From: JABDJL01 sp047614505
GTDB lineage: Bacteria > Pseudomonadota > Gammaproteobacteria > Xanthomonadales > SZUA-36
NCBI GenBank assembly: GCA_047614505.1
Contig: JBLHGQ010000002.1
Span: forward strand, 1-64,000
Length of the DNA: 64,000 nt
Direction: 5' to 3'
Positions within the stretch are counted from its first letter, which is position 1; every line of letters starts with the position of its first letter. A model generated the notes under the pieces. It was not told the origin of the DNA and ran no database searches. It worked only from the letters and a program-made list of their open reading frames with translations. This document shows, in pieces, positions 26,328 to 35,525 of the stretch. A program made the position numbers and the translations under genes.

Positions 26328-27395
26328 TTAGCTTTCCTGAATATTGACCGATTGCCCGGATTGAAGACGTTCATTACCACGAATCACAACCCTGTCACCC
26401 GGGGACACTGCACCAAATATTTCTATTTTATCCCCCGCGCCAATCCCGGTTGTAACATTAACTTGCTGCGCATGGTTGTTAGCATCAACAATAAAAACCG
26501 TAATGCCCTCAGGCCTAAGGACCAACGCATCTCTGGGAACCGCAAGCACTTCTTTCACCTCAGATACCGGAACCGAAACACGAACGGTCAAACCGGCCGG
26601 TAACGGTGATCCTTCCAGATCCATTCGAATCTCGAATTGATGGGTGTTTTCATCTCCAACTGCAACAACAGTTCGAACCACACCGCTGGAAATCAATGAA
26701 CCGGCACGCAGATCAAGAGTTAGTCCTTCGTAAACAAAGGGATAATTTTCCAGTGGTGCCCGTGCTATCACTTCGAGGTTTTGCTGATCAATCAAGCGAA
26801 TAACATCGCTACCCTCGTCCACGCGTTCACCAGGCGTCATAAGTCGCTCCACGACAACTCCATCAAATGGGGCGCTTATGGTCGTGCGTTCAAGCTTGTC
26901 GTTGTTCTGAGCCAACCTTGATTGAGCAACAAGTAAATCACCTCGCGCGATATCCCGGTTAGACCTCGTCTCATCCAGCTTGGTCGCTGCAGCAAGATTG
27001 GACCGCGTCAGTTTTTCGTATCGTTGTTCCTCGCTTTCCAGAAATGTCAGCCGCGCCTGCGCACGATTAATCTCTGCGTTCAATTGATCCTGCATCAATT
27101 TCAGCTGCGTATCTTCAATCTTTGCCAATGCATCGCCTTTCTTCACGCGAACCCCTACATCCACGACATTGACCAAACGACCTTCAACCTCAGCTGACAG
27201 GCGGGCGTCATTACGGCTAACTACGGTCCCGACAACCTGCGTAACAGGTGCCAGGGCCTGCTGTTGTGCATATTCAACTTTTACATTTGCCGCGGGCATC
27301 ACGCCTTGTGCAAGCAGAATCTCCACAGGTAAAAACACCAACAAAAATGCGGGAAAAAGAAGTTTTATCCGCGTACCAAGAATGCTTTTAATCAC
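26328..27395 (-). CDS. RND efflux periplasmic adaptor (membrane fusion protein)
   Basis: The 355-residue protein has a signal peptide (IKLLFPAFLLVFLPVEILLAQG), a first lipoyl half (VVSRNDARLSAEVEGRLVNVVDVGVRVKKGDALAKIED), an alpha hairpin (residues about 95-165), a second lipoyl half (TISAPFDGVVVERLMTPGERVDEG) and a beta-barrel/proximal part (VPRDALVLRPEGITVFIVD). It links the inner membrane pump to an outer membrane channel, which is not encoded here. Its ATG overlaps the end of the permease gene by four bases, so the adaptor is second in the operon, the reverse of the acrAB order. Confidence 0.92.
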   Translation of the reverse strand: MIKSILGTRIKLLFPAFLLVFLPVEILLAQGVMPAANVKVEYAQQQALAPVTQVVGTVVSRNDARLSAEVEGRLVNVVDVGVRVKKGDALAKIEDTQLKLMQDQLNAEINRAQARLTFLESEEQRYEKLTRSNLAAATKLDETRSNRDIARGDLLVAQSRLAQNNDKLERTTISAPFDGVVVERLMTPGERVDEGSDVIRLIDQQNLEVIARAPLENYPFVYEGLTLDLRAGSLISSGVVRTVVAVGDENTHQFEIRMDLEGSPLPAGLTVRVSVPVSEVKEVLAVPRDALVLRPEGITVFIVDANNHAQQVNVTTGIGAGDKIEIFGAVSPGDRVVIRGNERLQSGQSVNIQES

Positions 27396-30300
27396 GCCAA
27401 TTCCGTCTTTGTGTACAGGATCATATTCCGCTCTTCATTCATGCGTAACAAGCTCGGTAACAGTACCAGTGTAAACAGGGTACTCACCAGCATTCCACCA
27501 ACTATAACCGTTGCCATACCGCGATAAAGTTCAGAACCGGAACCGGGAATCAGCATTAATGGCAACATACCAAAAATACTGGTCATTGTGCTCATCAATA
27601 TGGGCCGTAGCCGCAACCTGACTGCACTTTCGACCGCATCACGCCGACTCATTCCTTCCCGCTCCGCATCGCGGGCCCGGTAAACAAGCAAGATTGCGTT
27701 ATTTACAACCAGACCCAGCAGAATGACAAAACCAATCATGGTCAGTAAATCCATTTGCTGGCCCCCGCTGCTCATTAATGCCAAATCCATTAAGCGTAAG
27801 GAAATGATGCCCCCAACAGTCGCCATCGGAATGGTCATGATGACCAGCAGGGAATCTTTGAATGAACGGAATAAGGCCGAAATCAACAAATACAGAATGA
27901 CAATTGCCAGAGCAAAACTGCTGCCCATGCTTGTCAGGGCATCATCCAGTGCCTCAGCCGTTCCGCGAAGCTTTATCGAGCCGTCGGGGGGCAGATTTTC
28001 ATAGATTGTCGGCAGGATCTGCTCACGGACAACCTGCAAGGCTTCTTCAATAGCCAGTTCTGATGGGGGTGTGATTTGAAGCGTCAATGTGCGCCTTCGG
28101 TCAACGCGCCGAATTTCAGTGGGCCCGGCCGTTCTTTTAAAATGCACCAACTCCCCGATTGTCTGGATCTCTCCGCTGGCAGTTGCTACCGGCACACCGG
28201 CCAGTTCTTCCGGTGTGAACCATTGTTCAGCGCGCATGATGACATTATAGCGTCGGTTGCCGTCGAAATATTCACCGAGGAAAGCACCATCGCCCATGGC
28301 CCGCACTATGGTCGCCATACGTGAACGATTCCAACCCACCTCTGCAATCCTGCGATCATCCGGCACCATTCGTAGTTCAGGCTCCGCCTGTTCCAGCCCG
28401 GGTAAGGGGCGGACGTTCGCACCCGGCATGACTTCCATGACCTTATAAAACCCTGCTTGCCCTGCAGCCAATAAAGAATCAAAAGATTCCGCCTGCATAT
28501 CCAGATTGATCTGGCGCCCTCCGCGATGCCCCCCAAACAGGGGCTCCCGACTGGCAAAACCCATGGTGTCGGGGAAGCCAACCAGGACTTCGCTGTTGAA
28601 AATATCAATCATCTGATCAACATCATCCGGATCTTTTGCCTTACCACCAAAAAATGTTCCAAACCCCGGCGATGAGCCCATGTAGTAGTTGTCCAGCTGT
28701 ACCGGATGTTCGCCGTTGATGTGTTTTTTCAGGCGCTCGTCAATCACATTCATGATTTCGCGTTTTCCTGTTTCAACGCCAAGTCCGGGTGGTGCGATCA
28801 TAAATCCGGCAATCCAGTTTTGTTTGCCTTCCGGCAAATAGTCAGCCGCGGGTTTCAGCGCAATCACCAGCAAAAGGGGTGTAATGGTCAGAACCCCGAC
28901 CCAGGTCCAGCGTTTTCGAGCCGTATTTGTCCAACTCATGATGTGGTCAGTTGCCCAACGCCACCAGCTGCGATGCAGGTCTTCTATGGCCTCTTCCTTT
29001 ATCCAGTTGGCAGCTGCTGAGGGCAAAACTGTCACCGCCACTACCAGGGACGCAGCGACGGCTGCCGAAATGGTAATCGCCAAATCGGCAAATAACTGGC
29101 CTGCTTCATCCTGCAGAAAAACCACCGGCATAAAGATTGCGATTGTCGTTGCTGTAGAGGCAAGCAGAGCGCCCCAGACCTGAGATGTTCCTTTTTCCGA
29201 GGCTTCGTCACCGCTTAACCCTGCCTCGCGTTGCCTGAAGATGTTTTCAAGTACAACAATGGCGGCATCAAGCACCATGCCAGTGGCAAAGGCCAGGCCG
29301 GCCAGTGAAATAATATTTAATGTTCGACCGGCGATACTCATCACCACGAACGCCGCAAAAAGGCACAAAGGAATGGCGGCAGCAACTATTAAGGTGGCGC
29401 GGAATTTGCGCAGGAACCACCACAGGACCACGACTGCCAACATCATGCCCAGTAACAGGTTGTTGCGCACCATGCTGATAGAAGAAAGCACGTAGTCCGA
29501 TTCGTCATAATTCTGCACAATGTTCAGGCCGGCGCGCGCCAGTTCGTTGGCATTCAGATCTTCAACTTCCAACCGCACCCGTTCCATAACATCCAGCACG
29601 TTAACGCCGGATTCGGGTGTAACAGGCATGGCCATGGAAGGTCCACCGTTTTGGTGCAGGATGGTTCGGGGATCGACCATCGCTTTTTCAATTCTGGCGA
29701 TATCACTAAGGCGAATTGGCTTGCCATCCCGCCATTCAAGCACCAGATCACCAAGTGACTCTATTTCATACTTTCCACTGAATCGAATCGTGTATTGACG
29801 TCTTCCGACTTCCTGATTGCCGCCCGAAACATCGGCGTTTGCGCCAAGTTCCTGCCCTATGGTGGTCAAATCCAGGCCAATGTTGGCTGCCTTGTATGGA
29901 TCAAAGGTAATTCGAATTTCATGGCTTCGGCCGCCGAAAACATTGACTCGGGACACGCCCGGAACCCGTTCAATGCGGGTCACTACATTCTCGTCTACGA
30001 AATCCTGGTAAGACTCGATTGGCCTCGGGTTGCCTTCAACCGTCTGAATCGCAAACCATGCAGCAATTTTATCGAAAGAGCTACCACCCACGCTGATGAT
30101 CGGCTCAAGAGCATCCACTGGATATCTTGGAACCTGGTTTAGCCTGTTCATTACCTCAATAAGGCTGCGGTTCATATCAGTGCCAACGGCAAACTCTAGA
30201 TTGACTGAGCCACTACCGTAGCTCGCCGAAGACTCCATACGCAGTACGCTGGGGGTACTGCGCAATACGTTTTCTTGCAATTCAATAATTTCAGATTCAA

Positions 30301-30475
30301 TTTCGGATGGCGCAGAAGCCCGCCATAAAGTCCGAATCGAAATCTGTGGACGCTCAATCTCAGGTGTCATCTGAATTGGCAATCGCAGCAGGCTCATCAC
30401 GCCAAAAATACCCAGTAGAATGCAGCCAACAATAACTGCCACAGGGTTAGAAAGAGAAAGTCGGGTTAAAGTCAC
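27392..30475 (-). CDS. RND efflux permease
   Basis: The 1027-residue inner membrane pump has the normal length and internal duplication: N-terminal helix LSNPVAVIVGCILLGIFG, large periplasmic loops after TM1 and TM7, and TM4 GMVLDAAIVVLENIFRQREAG. AcrB-type pumps carry two adjacent aspartates in TM4; here only one is present (VLDAAIVV), a variation seen in other RND branches. TM10-12 include MIGFVILLGLVVNNAILLVYRARDAEREG and LRPILMSTMTSIFGMLPLML. The substrate is unknown. First gene of a two-gene operon with the adaptor; the promoter should lie in 30476-30611. Confidence 0.93.
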   Translation of the reverse strand: MTLTRLSLSNPVAVIVGCILLGIFGVMSLLRLPIQMTPEIERPQISIRTLWRASAPSEIESEIIELQENVLRSTPSVLRMESSASYGSGSVNLEFAVGTDMNRSLIEVMNRLNQVPRYPVDALEPIISVGGSSFDKIAAWFAIQTVEGNPRPIESYQDFVDENVVTRIERVPGVSRVNVFGGRSHEIRITFDPYKAANIGLDLTTIGQELGANADVSGGNQEVGRRQYTIRFSGKYEIESLGDLVLEWRDGKPIRLSDIARIEKAMVDPRTILHQNGGPSMAMPVTPESGVNVLDVMERVRLEVEDLNANELARAGLNIVQNYDESDYVLSSISMVRNNLLLGMMLAVVVLWWFLRKFRATLIVAAAIPLCLFAAFVVMSIAGRTLNIISLAGLAFATGMVLDAAIVVLENIFRQREAGLSGDEASEKGTSQVWGALLASTATTIAIFMPVVFLQDEAGQLFADLAITISAAVAASLVVAVTVLPSAAANWIKEEAIEDLHRSWWRWATDHIMSWTNTARKRWTWVGVLTITPLLLVIALKPAADYLPEGKQNWIAGFMIAPPGLGVETGKREIMNVIDERLKKHINGEHPVQLDNYYMGSSPGFGTFFGGKAKDPDDVDQMIDIFNSEVLVGFPDTMGFASREPLFGGHRGGRQINLDMQAESFDSLLAAGQAGFYKVMEVMPGANVRPLPGLEQAEPELRMVPDDRRIAEVGWNRSRMATIVRAMGDGAFLGEYFDGNRRYNVIMRAEQWFTPEELAGVPVATASGEIQTIGELVHFKRTAGPTEIRRVDRRRTLTLQITPPSELAIEEALQVVREQILPTIYENLPPDGSIKLRGTAEALDDALTSMGSSFALAIVILYLLISALFRSFKDSLLVIMTIPMATVGGIISLRLMDLALMSSGGQQMDLLTMIGFVILLGLVVNNAILLVYRARDAEREGMSRRDAVESAVRLRLRPILMSTMTSIFGMLPLMLIPGSGSELYRGMATVIVGGMLVSTLFTLVLLPSLLRMNEERNMILYTKTELA

Positions 30476-30611
30476 TTATTAATACCTGTCATTGGTTCAG
30501 GCCACATAGTCCATAAGGGAAAGGACCTGAAGGTCTTTTGTCTACTTCCAGCAAACTATTATGCACCTACACGGAAGGTAGAAACCTCCCGAAATGTTAT
30601 TAAACATAATT

Positions 30612-32540
30612 TTATGCCCGATTGGCAGGAATTATAGGCAAAGGGACATGAATTAGGGCACAAACCGCCCTTAACAGTTCCATCTCTTCTGTTACCAATT
30701 TACCATCCGCTGTCACAGTTTCAATCAAAGCACGGACGAGTATTTCTTTATCTCCAATACGTAAACCATTCAGTTTTGCCAGCGCTTCATCAAGAGATTC
30801 TATCCAATCCCCGGTTGCGGGCATTTCAATTGCCTTCATTGCCTTCAAGTGAGAAAGGCCTTTGTCATAAGCCTGCTGCGCCTGTCCGTCAGACTGGTGC
30901 CCATGACGGGCCAGTATGGCAATTACCATGGACGCCTCGGACCCGAGTGAGGCAAGCTTCTTACGTCCAGAATTTTTCACCGTCTGAGGGTTCACTGCCT
31001 CCCAAAGGTATTGTGAAACCACGCGGGCCAGAAGGTATTCAAAGACATCAACCCGGCCATCTGCATGAATGAGTTCGTTAACCGTTTCTAATATTTTATG
31101 TACAACCTCAGGTGGATGTCGCTTTAAAGAAGGCAGAGCAACTTCCATAAGCGGCAACCTTTGTTCAGGCGCAAGCCGTTCCGCGGCACCCACAAGACCT
31201 CGCACCCGCACATCACTATCACTACCCATGCGCTGTGCAATGATCAGCAGTTGTTGCTCCCTGATTTCGGGATGACTATCCAGCAGCGTGTAAAACAAGA
31301 CTTCAGGTGCCCAGTCTGCAGAATGAGCAGCCGTTTTTACAGCCTCGGGAATTGATGCTGCGACAGCTGCTGCTATTGAAAGCCGTTCCCATTGAGGGTT
31401 GCCTATCTGCTCCATAAACAGGCCCGCGTCAAATATCATTCCGCCGCCACCACTGCCGGATTTTTCCTCTTGGGCCGCAAGGGAAGCTTGTCGTTTCACT
31501 TCGCGGCTTTCTTCGCGTCGGATTTTCTTGGAAATAGCCAGCAATTCTTCTTCCCGAAAAGACGGGTCTATACGTTGAATTCTCTGCACTAGCGGCGGAT
31601 GAGTAGCAAATAAATTCATTTTTTGGCCGGAACCAAACAACATATGTCCAACTTCTTCCGAATCGACGTTCAAATACGAGGCGTCACCATAAATGGCAAT
31701 CTTCTTCAGGGCGCCGGAAATTCCGTCTGGATCACGTGTGAACTGCACTGCCGAAGCATCTGCCAGGTATTCGCGTTGCCGGGAAACTGCAGATTTAATC
31801 CAACGCCCGAAAAACAGGCCAATGTAACCGACCAGTGTGAGCGCAATTGCGATGATGATGATCGGAGCACCATTATTATCGCGGGAACGACCCATGAATC
31901 GGGCGCTGTACAAAACACGCCGGCCAATAAGGGCCAACATCAGGATGCCAAAAAGCGCACCCATTAAGCGGATATTCAAACGCATGTCGCCGTTAAAAAC
32001 ATGACTGAATTCGTGCGCAATTACTCCCTGTAATTCACTTCGGCTCAGCTTTTCCATGGCACCACGGGTAACCGCTACTGCAGCGTCTGATGATGTGAAA
32101 CCGGCCGCGAAGGCATTGATGCCTGATTCCTGTTCCAGCACATAAATTTCCGGAACCGGCACTCCGGAAGCCAGTGCAATTTCCTCAACAACATTGCGCA
32201 AACGGCGCCTTAGGGGATCCCGAACATCTGCATCTACCAGAGTGCCGCCGAGATCCCGGGCCACCTTACCGCCGCCGCCCCGTAAGGAAGCTGTCTTGAA
32301 CAGGCTGGCAAGACCAATCACCGAACCGGACGCGACAGCTCCTGTCGTTAATAACGGCAAGTTTGATGTCAATCCATGAATAGAAAGTACAGAAACTTCC
32401 TGGTCCAGGTTGGCAAGACCAAATGCCAACAACAAAGCGAAGTCAACGGCCACAATGATGGCAATTACCGCGAAAATAAAAAGGACCACTAACCAGCGCG
32501 TCTGGCGCCGGGCGTGGTCCTGATTTTCGAAAAAATTCAC
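30612..32540 (-). CDS. M48-family membrane metalloprotease (HtpX/Ste24-like)
   Basis: The 642-residue protein has two N-terminal membrane helices, a long M48 domain with zinc motif HEFSH (176-180) and AFAAGFTSSDAAVAVTRGAM, then further helices (GALFGILMLALIGRR; IIIIAIALTLVGYIGLFFG). A soluble C-terminal half of about 280 residues carries a TerB-like helical end (LVRALIETVTADGKLVTEEMELLRAVC). It is longer than HtpX (about 290 residues) because of this tail. It follows lemA by 71 bases; LemA-M48 pairs are widespread and thought to act in envelope protein quality control. Confidence 0.9.
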   Translation of the reverse strand: MNFFENQDHARRQTRWLVVLFIFAVIAIIVAVDFALLLAFGLANLDQEVSVLSIHGLTSNLPLLTTGAVASGSVIGLASLFKTASLRGGGGKVARDLGGTLVDADVRDPLRRRLRNVVEEIALASGVPVPEIYVLEQESGINAFAAGFTSSDAAVAVTRGAMEKLSRSELQGVIAHEFSHVFNGDMRLNIRLMGALFGILMLALIGRRVLYSARFMGRSRDNNGAPIIIIAIALTLVGYIGLFFGRWIKSAVSRQREYLADASAVQFTRDPDGISGALKKIAIYGDASYLNVDSEEVGHMLFGSGQKMNLFATHPPLVQRIQRIDPSFREEELLAISKKIRREESREVKRQASLAAQEEKSGSGGGGMIFDAGLFMEQIGNPQWERLSIAAAVAASIPEAVKTAAHSADWAPEVLFYTLLDSHPEIREQQLLIIAQRMGSDSDVRVRGLVGAAERLAPEQRLPLMEVALPSLKRHPPEVVHKILETVNELIHADGRVDVFEYLLARVVSQYLWEAVNPQTVKNSGRKKLASLGSEASMVIAILARHGHQSDGQAQQAYDKGLSHLKAMKAIEMPATGDWIESLDEALAKLNGLRIGDKEILVRALIETVTADGKLVTEEMELLRAVCALIHVPLPIIPANRA

Positions 32541-32611
32541 TCTCTTATTCTGGACAATGGCATCCCACTAACTGCGCGGAGCCTTGAACCAGGCAATGAC
32601 TTGGAAAAAAA

Positions 32612-33205
32612 TCAGAATGAAACCGCTGGCGCCTTACGCGCTGCTTCATCTTCGATTTCCAGCAATTCGGCTGCCTGAAAACTGAACCACGCTGAAAAGA
32701 AGTTGTTCGGAAAAGATTCGCGTAGTGTGTTGTACGTCATGACAGAGTCGTTATAAGCCTGTCGTGCGAATGCAACCTTGTTCTCAGTGGTAGTCAATTC
32801 CTCAGAAAGCTGCATCATGTTTTCATTTGCTTTCAAGTCGGGATATGCCTCCGATAAAGCGAATAACCTGCCAAGTGCACCTGATAAACCTTGCTCAGCC
32901 TGAGCCAGGTTTTTCATTGCATCAGGATTTGAAGGATCCGCAGAGGCTGCTTTCAGACCGGAAACGGCAGTATTACGGGCATTGATTACCGCCTCGAGCG
33001 TTTCCCGCTCGTGTGACATATAACCCTTGGCTGTCTCGACCAGATTAGGAATTAAATCATGACGGCGAGTCAGTTGAACATCAATTTGTGCAAATGAATT
33101 CTTAAAACGGTTCCGGGCCGCCACAAGACGATTGTAAATAGAAATCGCAAACAGCACCGCACCAACAATGAGAGCAAGAAAACCCCAACCCATAACAACC
33201 TCCAA
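32612..33205 (-). CDS. lemA: LemA family protein
   Basis: The 197-residue protein has one N-terminal membrane helix (WGFLALIVGAVLFAISIYNRLVAARN), then the helical LemA domain: FKNSFAQIDVQLTRRHDLIPNLVETAKGYMSHERETLEAVINARN, and MTYNTLRESFPNNFFSAWFSF. Its biochemical role is not established. It is the first gene of the lemA-M48 unit, with AGGTTG about six bases before the ATG. Confidence 0.93.
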   Translation of the reverse strand: MEVVMGWGFLALIVGAVLFAISIYNRLVAARNRFKNSFAQIDVQLTRRHDLIPNLVETAKGYMSHERETLEAVINARNTAVSGLKAASADPSNPDAMKNLAQAEQGLSGALGRLFALSEAYPDLKANENMMQLSEELTTTENKVAFARQAYNDSVMTYNTLRESFPNNFFSAWFSFQAAELLEIEDEAARKAPAVSF

Positions 33206-33291
33206 CGCATGCCAACAATAATGTTATTAGTCTAGCAAATGGTGGCAAACCGGATACGTGCCTCAAGTAATACCAGCTAAACTATGAACTA

Positions 33292-33452
33292 GGGAACCTC
33301 TGATCTAATCATGAACTCGTATCTTGTATCCCAAATGTCCAGTTTCTGCGTTGCAAATCTTCGCAATAGCCAGCTATTACGTGCGATTCGCGCCTTGAAC
33401 CTGAACATTTTGAATTGCAATCTACTTCGCCCAGAATAAATCAGAGGTTCCC
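33292..33452. mobile_element. 161-bp fold-back (MITE-like) element at the 3-prime end of glnS
   Basis: Perfect 13-bp terminal inverted repeats, GGGAACCTCTGAT (33292-33304) and its complement (33440-33452), are flanked on both sides by TA, compatible with a TA target duplication. The whole element is an imperfect palindrome: the two roughly 80-base arms align end to end with mismatches, down to a central hairpin AATAGC-CA-GCTATT (33365-33378). No open frame of note is inside. This is the structure of a miniature inverted-repeat element or a degenerate repeat family. The right TA supplies part of the glnS stop codon. Confidence 0.75.
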
Positions 33453-35131
33453 TAGCCTCGATTTACCTTCGCCCAGGAATCTCTCAGACTCACTGTCCTG
33501 TTAAGCACCGGTTTTCCCTCACCACCTGAAGTCTCATCGTGTGTGAAATAACCCGTGCGTTCCAACTGAAAGAAATCACCGGAACTTCCAGCCGCTATCG
33601 AAGGTTCGATTATGGCATCGCTTATCACCTTGAGCGAATCGGGGTTGAAGAAATCAAGAAAATCCCGCTCCTTGTCCGCCAATGGATTGGGCACGGTAAA
33701 CAGGCGGTCATAAAGCCGAATCTCTGCCTTAACACCTCGATTTGCACAAACCCAGTGAATAGTTCCTTTCACTTTTCGTGAAGCACCTGGCAGGCCACTT
33801 CTGGATTCAGGGTCAAAACTACAGATCAATTCTACTACTTTTCCATCACCGTTTTTGACTACTTCATCACAACGGATAATAAAAGCATTCCGCAGGCGAA
33901 CTTCTCCGTCAGGCCTCAAACGAAAAAACTTACGCGGTGGCTCTTCCATAAAATCTGTTCGTTCCACCCATAACTCACGACTCAGTGGAATTTTCCGTGT
34001 CCCCATTTCCGGATTCTGTGGATGAATAGCGGCTTCAAGCCATTCTGATTCACCTGCGGGGTAATTACTCAGCGTAACTTTGAGTGGATCAAGAATCCCC
34101 ATGCCTCGTGGTGCACGTTCGTTAAGATCATTGCGGACCGAGTTTTCCAGCACACCCATTTCGATAATACTTTCAGATTTTGAAATACCCAGGTCCTGCC
34201 AAAACTTCCGGATCGATTCGGGCGTATAACCCCGCCGGCGCAAACCGGCGATTGTAGGCATTCGTGGATCGTCCCATCCGGACACATGACCTTCTTCAAC
34301 CAGCTGTAATAATTTGCGCTTGCTCATCACTGTGTAGTCGAGATTCCCGCGGGCGAATTCGATTTGGCGCGGATTACCAGGAGACGGAATATGTTCCAGA
34401 AACCATTCATAAAGTGGCCGGTGATCTTCAAATTCAAGCGTACACAAAGAATGGGTAATCCCCTCAATGGCATCCGAGATTCCATGCGCCCAGTCGTACA
34501 TGGGATAGATATGCCATTCATCGCCAGTCTTGTGATGCGGGACATTTCGAATTCTGTAGATGACGGGATCGCGCATATTGATATTGGGTGAGGACATATC
34601 AATTTTGGCGCGTAACACATGCTGGCCATCTTCGAATTCCCCAGCCTTCATTTTCTGGAAAAGATCCAGATTCTCATCAACGCTACGGTCACGATATGGG
34701 CTGTTCATACCTGCCTCAGTCAGTGTTCCCCGCCCGGCACTCATCGCCTCGGCAGTCTGGCTGTCCACAAAAGCATTGCCGTCACGAATCAGGTGCAGGG
34801 CGAACTCGAACAGTTGCGGGAAATAGTCCGATGCGTTACGCAATTCCTGCCATTGGAATCCCAGCCAATTCACGTCATTCATAATAGCCTGTGCGTAATC
34901 CTCACTTTCTTTCAGAGGATTGGTGTCATCAAAGCGCAGGTAAGTCTTGCCCTTGAATTCTTCAGCCAGACCGAAATTCAGGCATATGGATTTTGCATGG
35001 CCAATGTGAAGGTGTCCATTTGGCTCTGGAGGGAAACGCGTTACGATCTTTTCATGTTTACCGGAATCCAGATCCTGGATCACGATATTTCTAATGAAAT
35101 TTGTAGTCTTTACGGGCTCGTCATTACTCAC
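33452..35131 (-). CDS. glnS: Glutaminyl-tRNA synthetase
   Basis: Charges tRNA-Gln directly with glutamine. The 559 residues match the family. Class I signatures are PPEPNGHLHIGHAKSI (HIGH motif near residues 41-45), VMSKRKLLQLVEEGHVSGWDDPRMPT (KMSKS-like), and the anticodon-binding beta domains in the last 200 residues ending SLRDSWAKVN. The TAG stop at 33452-33454 lies exactly at the edge of the fold-back element, so the last codons may differ from the ancestral ones. Direct glutaminylation is typical of Gammaproteobacteria. Confidence 0.97.
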   Translation of the reverse strand: MSNDEPVKTTNFIRNIVIQDLDSGKHEKIVTRFPPEPNGHLHIGHAKSICLNFGLAEEFKGKTYLRFDDTNPLKESEDYAQAIMNDVNWLGFQWQELRNASDYFPQLFEFALHLIRDGNAFVDSQTAEAMSAGRGTLTEAGMNSPYRDRSVDENLDLFQKMKAGEFEDGQHVLRAKIDMSSPNINMRDPVIYRIRNVPHHKTGDEWHIYPMYDWAHGISDAIEGITHSLCTLEFEDHRPLYEWFLEHIPSPGNPRQIEFARGNLDYTVMSKRKLLQLVEEGHVSGWDDPRMPTIAGLRRRGYTPESIRKFWQDLGISKSESIIEMGVLENSVRNDLNERAPRGMGILDPLKVTLSNYPAGESEWLEAAIHPQNPEMGTRKIPLSRELWVERTDFMEEPPRKFFRLRPDGEVRLRNAFIIRCDEVVKNGDGKVVELICSFDPESRSGLPGASRKVKGTIHWVCANRGVKAEIRLYDRLFTVPNPLADKERDFLDFFNPDSLKVISDAIIEPSIAAGSSGDFFQLERTGYFTHDETSGGEGKPVLNRTVSLRDSWAKVNRG

Positions 35132-35222
35132 GGTCTTTGCCTTTGTCTGTGTCGATACGCCAAGTATCGCAAGCGGCTAATTCTAGCTTATTGAACAAAG
35201 GTAGGCGTTAGCAATCAGTCAA

Positions 35223-35235
35223 GGGACCTCTGATA
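35223..35235. repeat. Isolated end-like sequence resembling the fold-back element
   Basis: GGGACCTCTGATA differs from the GGGAACCTCTGAT inverted ends at 33292 and 33452 by one missing A. No matching second end was found nearby. It could be a relic of another copy or chance. Confidence 0.3.
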
Positions 35236-35335
35236 ATGACCTGTCCGATCCAGTTCACAGGAAATTGCCTTGCAATGACAATGACAATGACCATAGAGGG
35301 TATACACAGTATTCATTTAACAAATTTTCCGCAGT

Positions 35336-35366
35336 AAAAAAACCCCGGTAATGATACCGGGGTTTT
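35336..35366 (-). terminator. Strong hairpin terminator downstream of mnmG
   Basis: ACCCCGGTA-ATGA-TACCGGGGT, nine pairs with a four-base loop, flanked by A7 on the left and TTTT on the right. It would stop minus-strand transcription from mnmG or from the candidate RNA, and may also work in the other direction. Confidence 0.85.
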
Positions 35367-35440
35367 AAGTTGTGCATCGCTAAGGCAATAGAAGTGTGGG
35401 GACTGCCTGTACAAATGTGCGATGCACTAGGCACAGTCAT
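35336..35440 (-). ncRNA. Candidate small RNA ending in a Rho-independent terminator
   Basis: Read on the minus strand, a 9-bp perfect stem GTGCATCGC/GCGATGCAC (35419-35427 with 35372-35380) encloses a 5-bp stem AGGCA/TGCCT with a C-rich loop (GTCCCCACAC). About eight bases later comes a 9-bp GC-rich hairpin and a T run (35336-35366). The segment is outside any gene, between mnmG and glnS. It could be an independent small RNA or the processed 3-prime end of mnmG mRNA. No known RNA family was recognised and no promoter could be fixed. Confidence 0.45.
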
Positions 35441-35525
35441 CTTGCAACCATATGATAGCCATGGCGGGTTAAAAAAAGGTAAATCTAATGTTCGGAATTC
35501 GTGATATTTAAAAATAGTTCAATTT

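Larger units (their letters stand above)
35132..35525. other. Long intergenic region between glnS and mnmG
   Basis: Nearly 400 bases without a protein gene. It holds the glnS promoter region, a short sequence resembling the ends of the 33292 fold-back element (35223-35235), a small run of AATGAC-type repeats around 35275-35292, a strong bidirectional-looking hairpin terminator (35337-35366) and a structured minus-strand segment (35372-35427). Confidence 0.6.

Noticed and set aside
35132..35525. tRNA gene in the glnS-mnmG spacer
   Set aside because: The 9-bp stem resembles an acceptor arm at first sight, but there are no D, anticodon or T arms with conserved TTC sequence, and a terminator follows directly.
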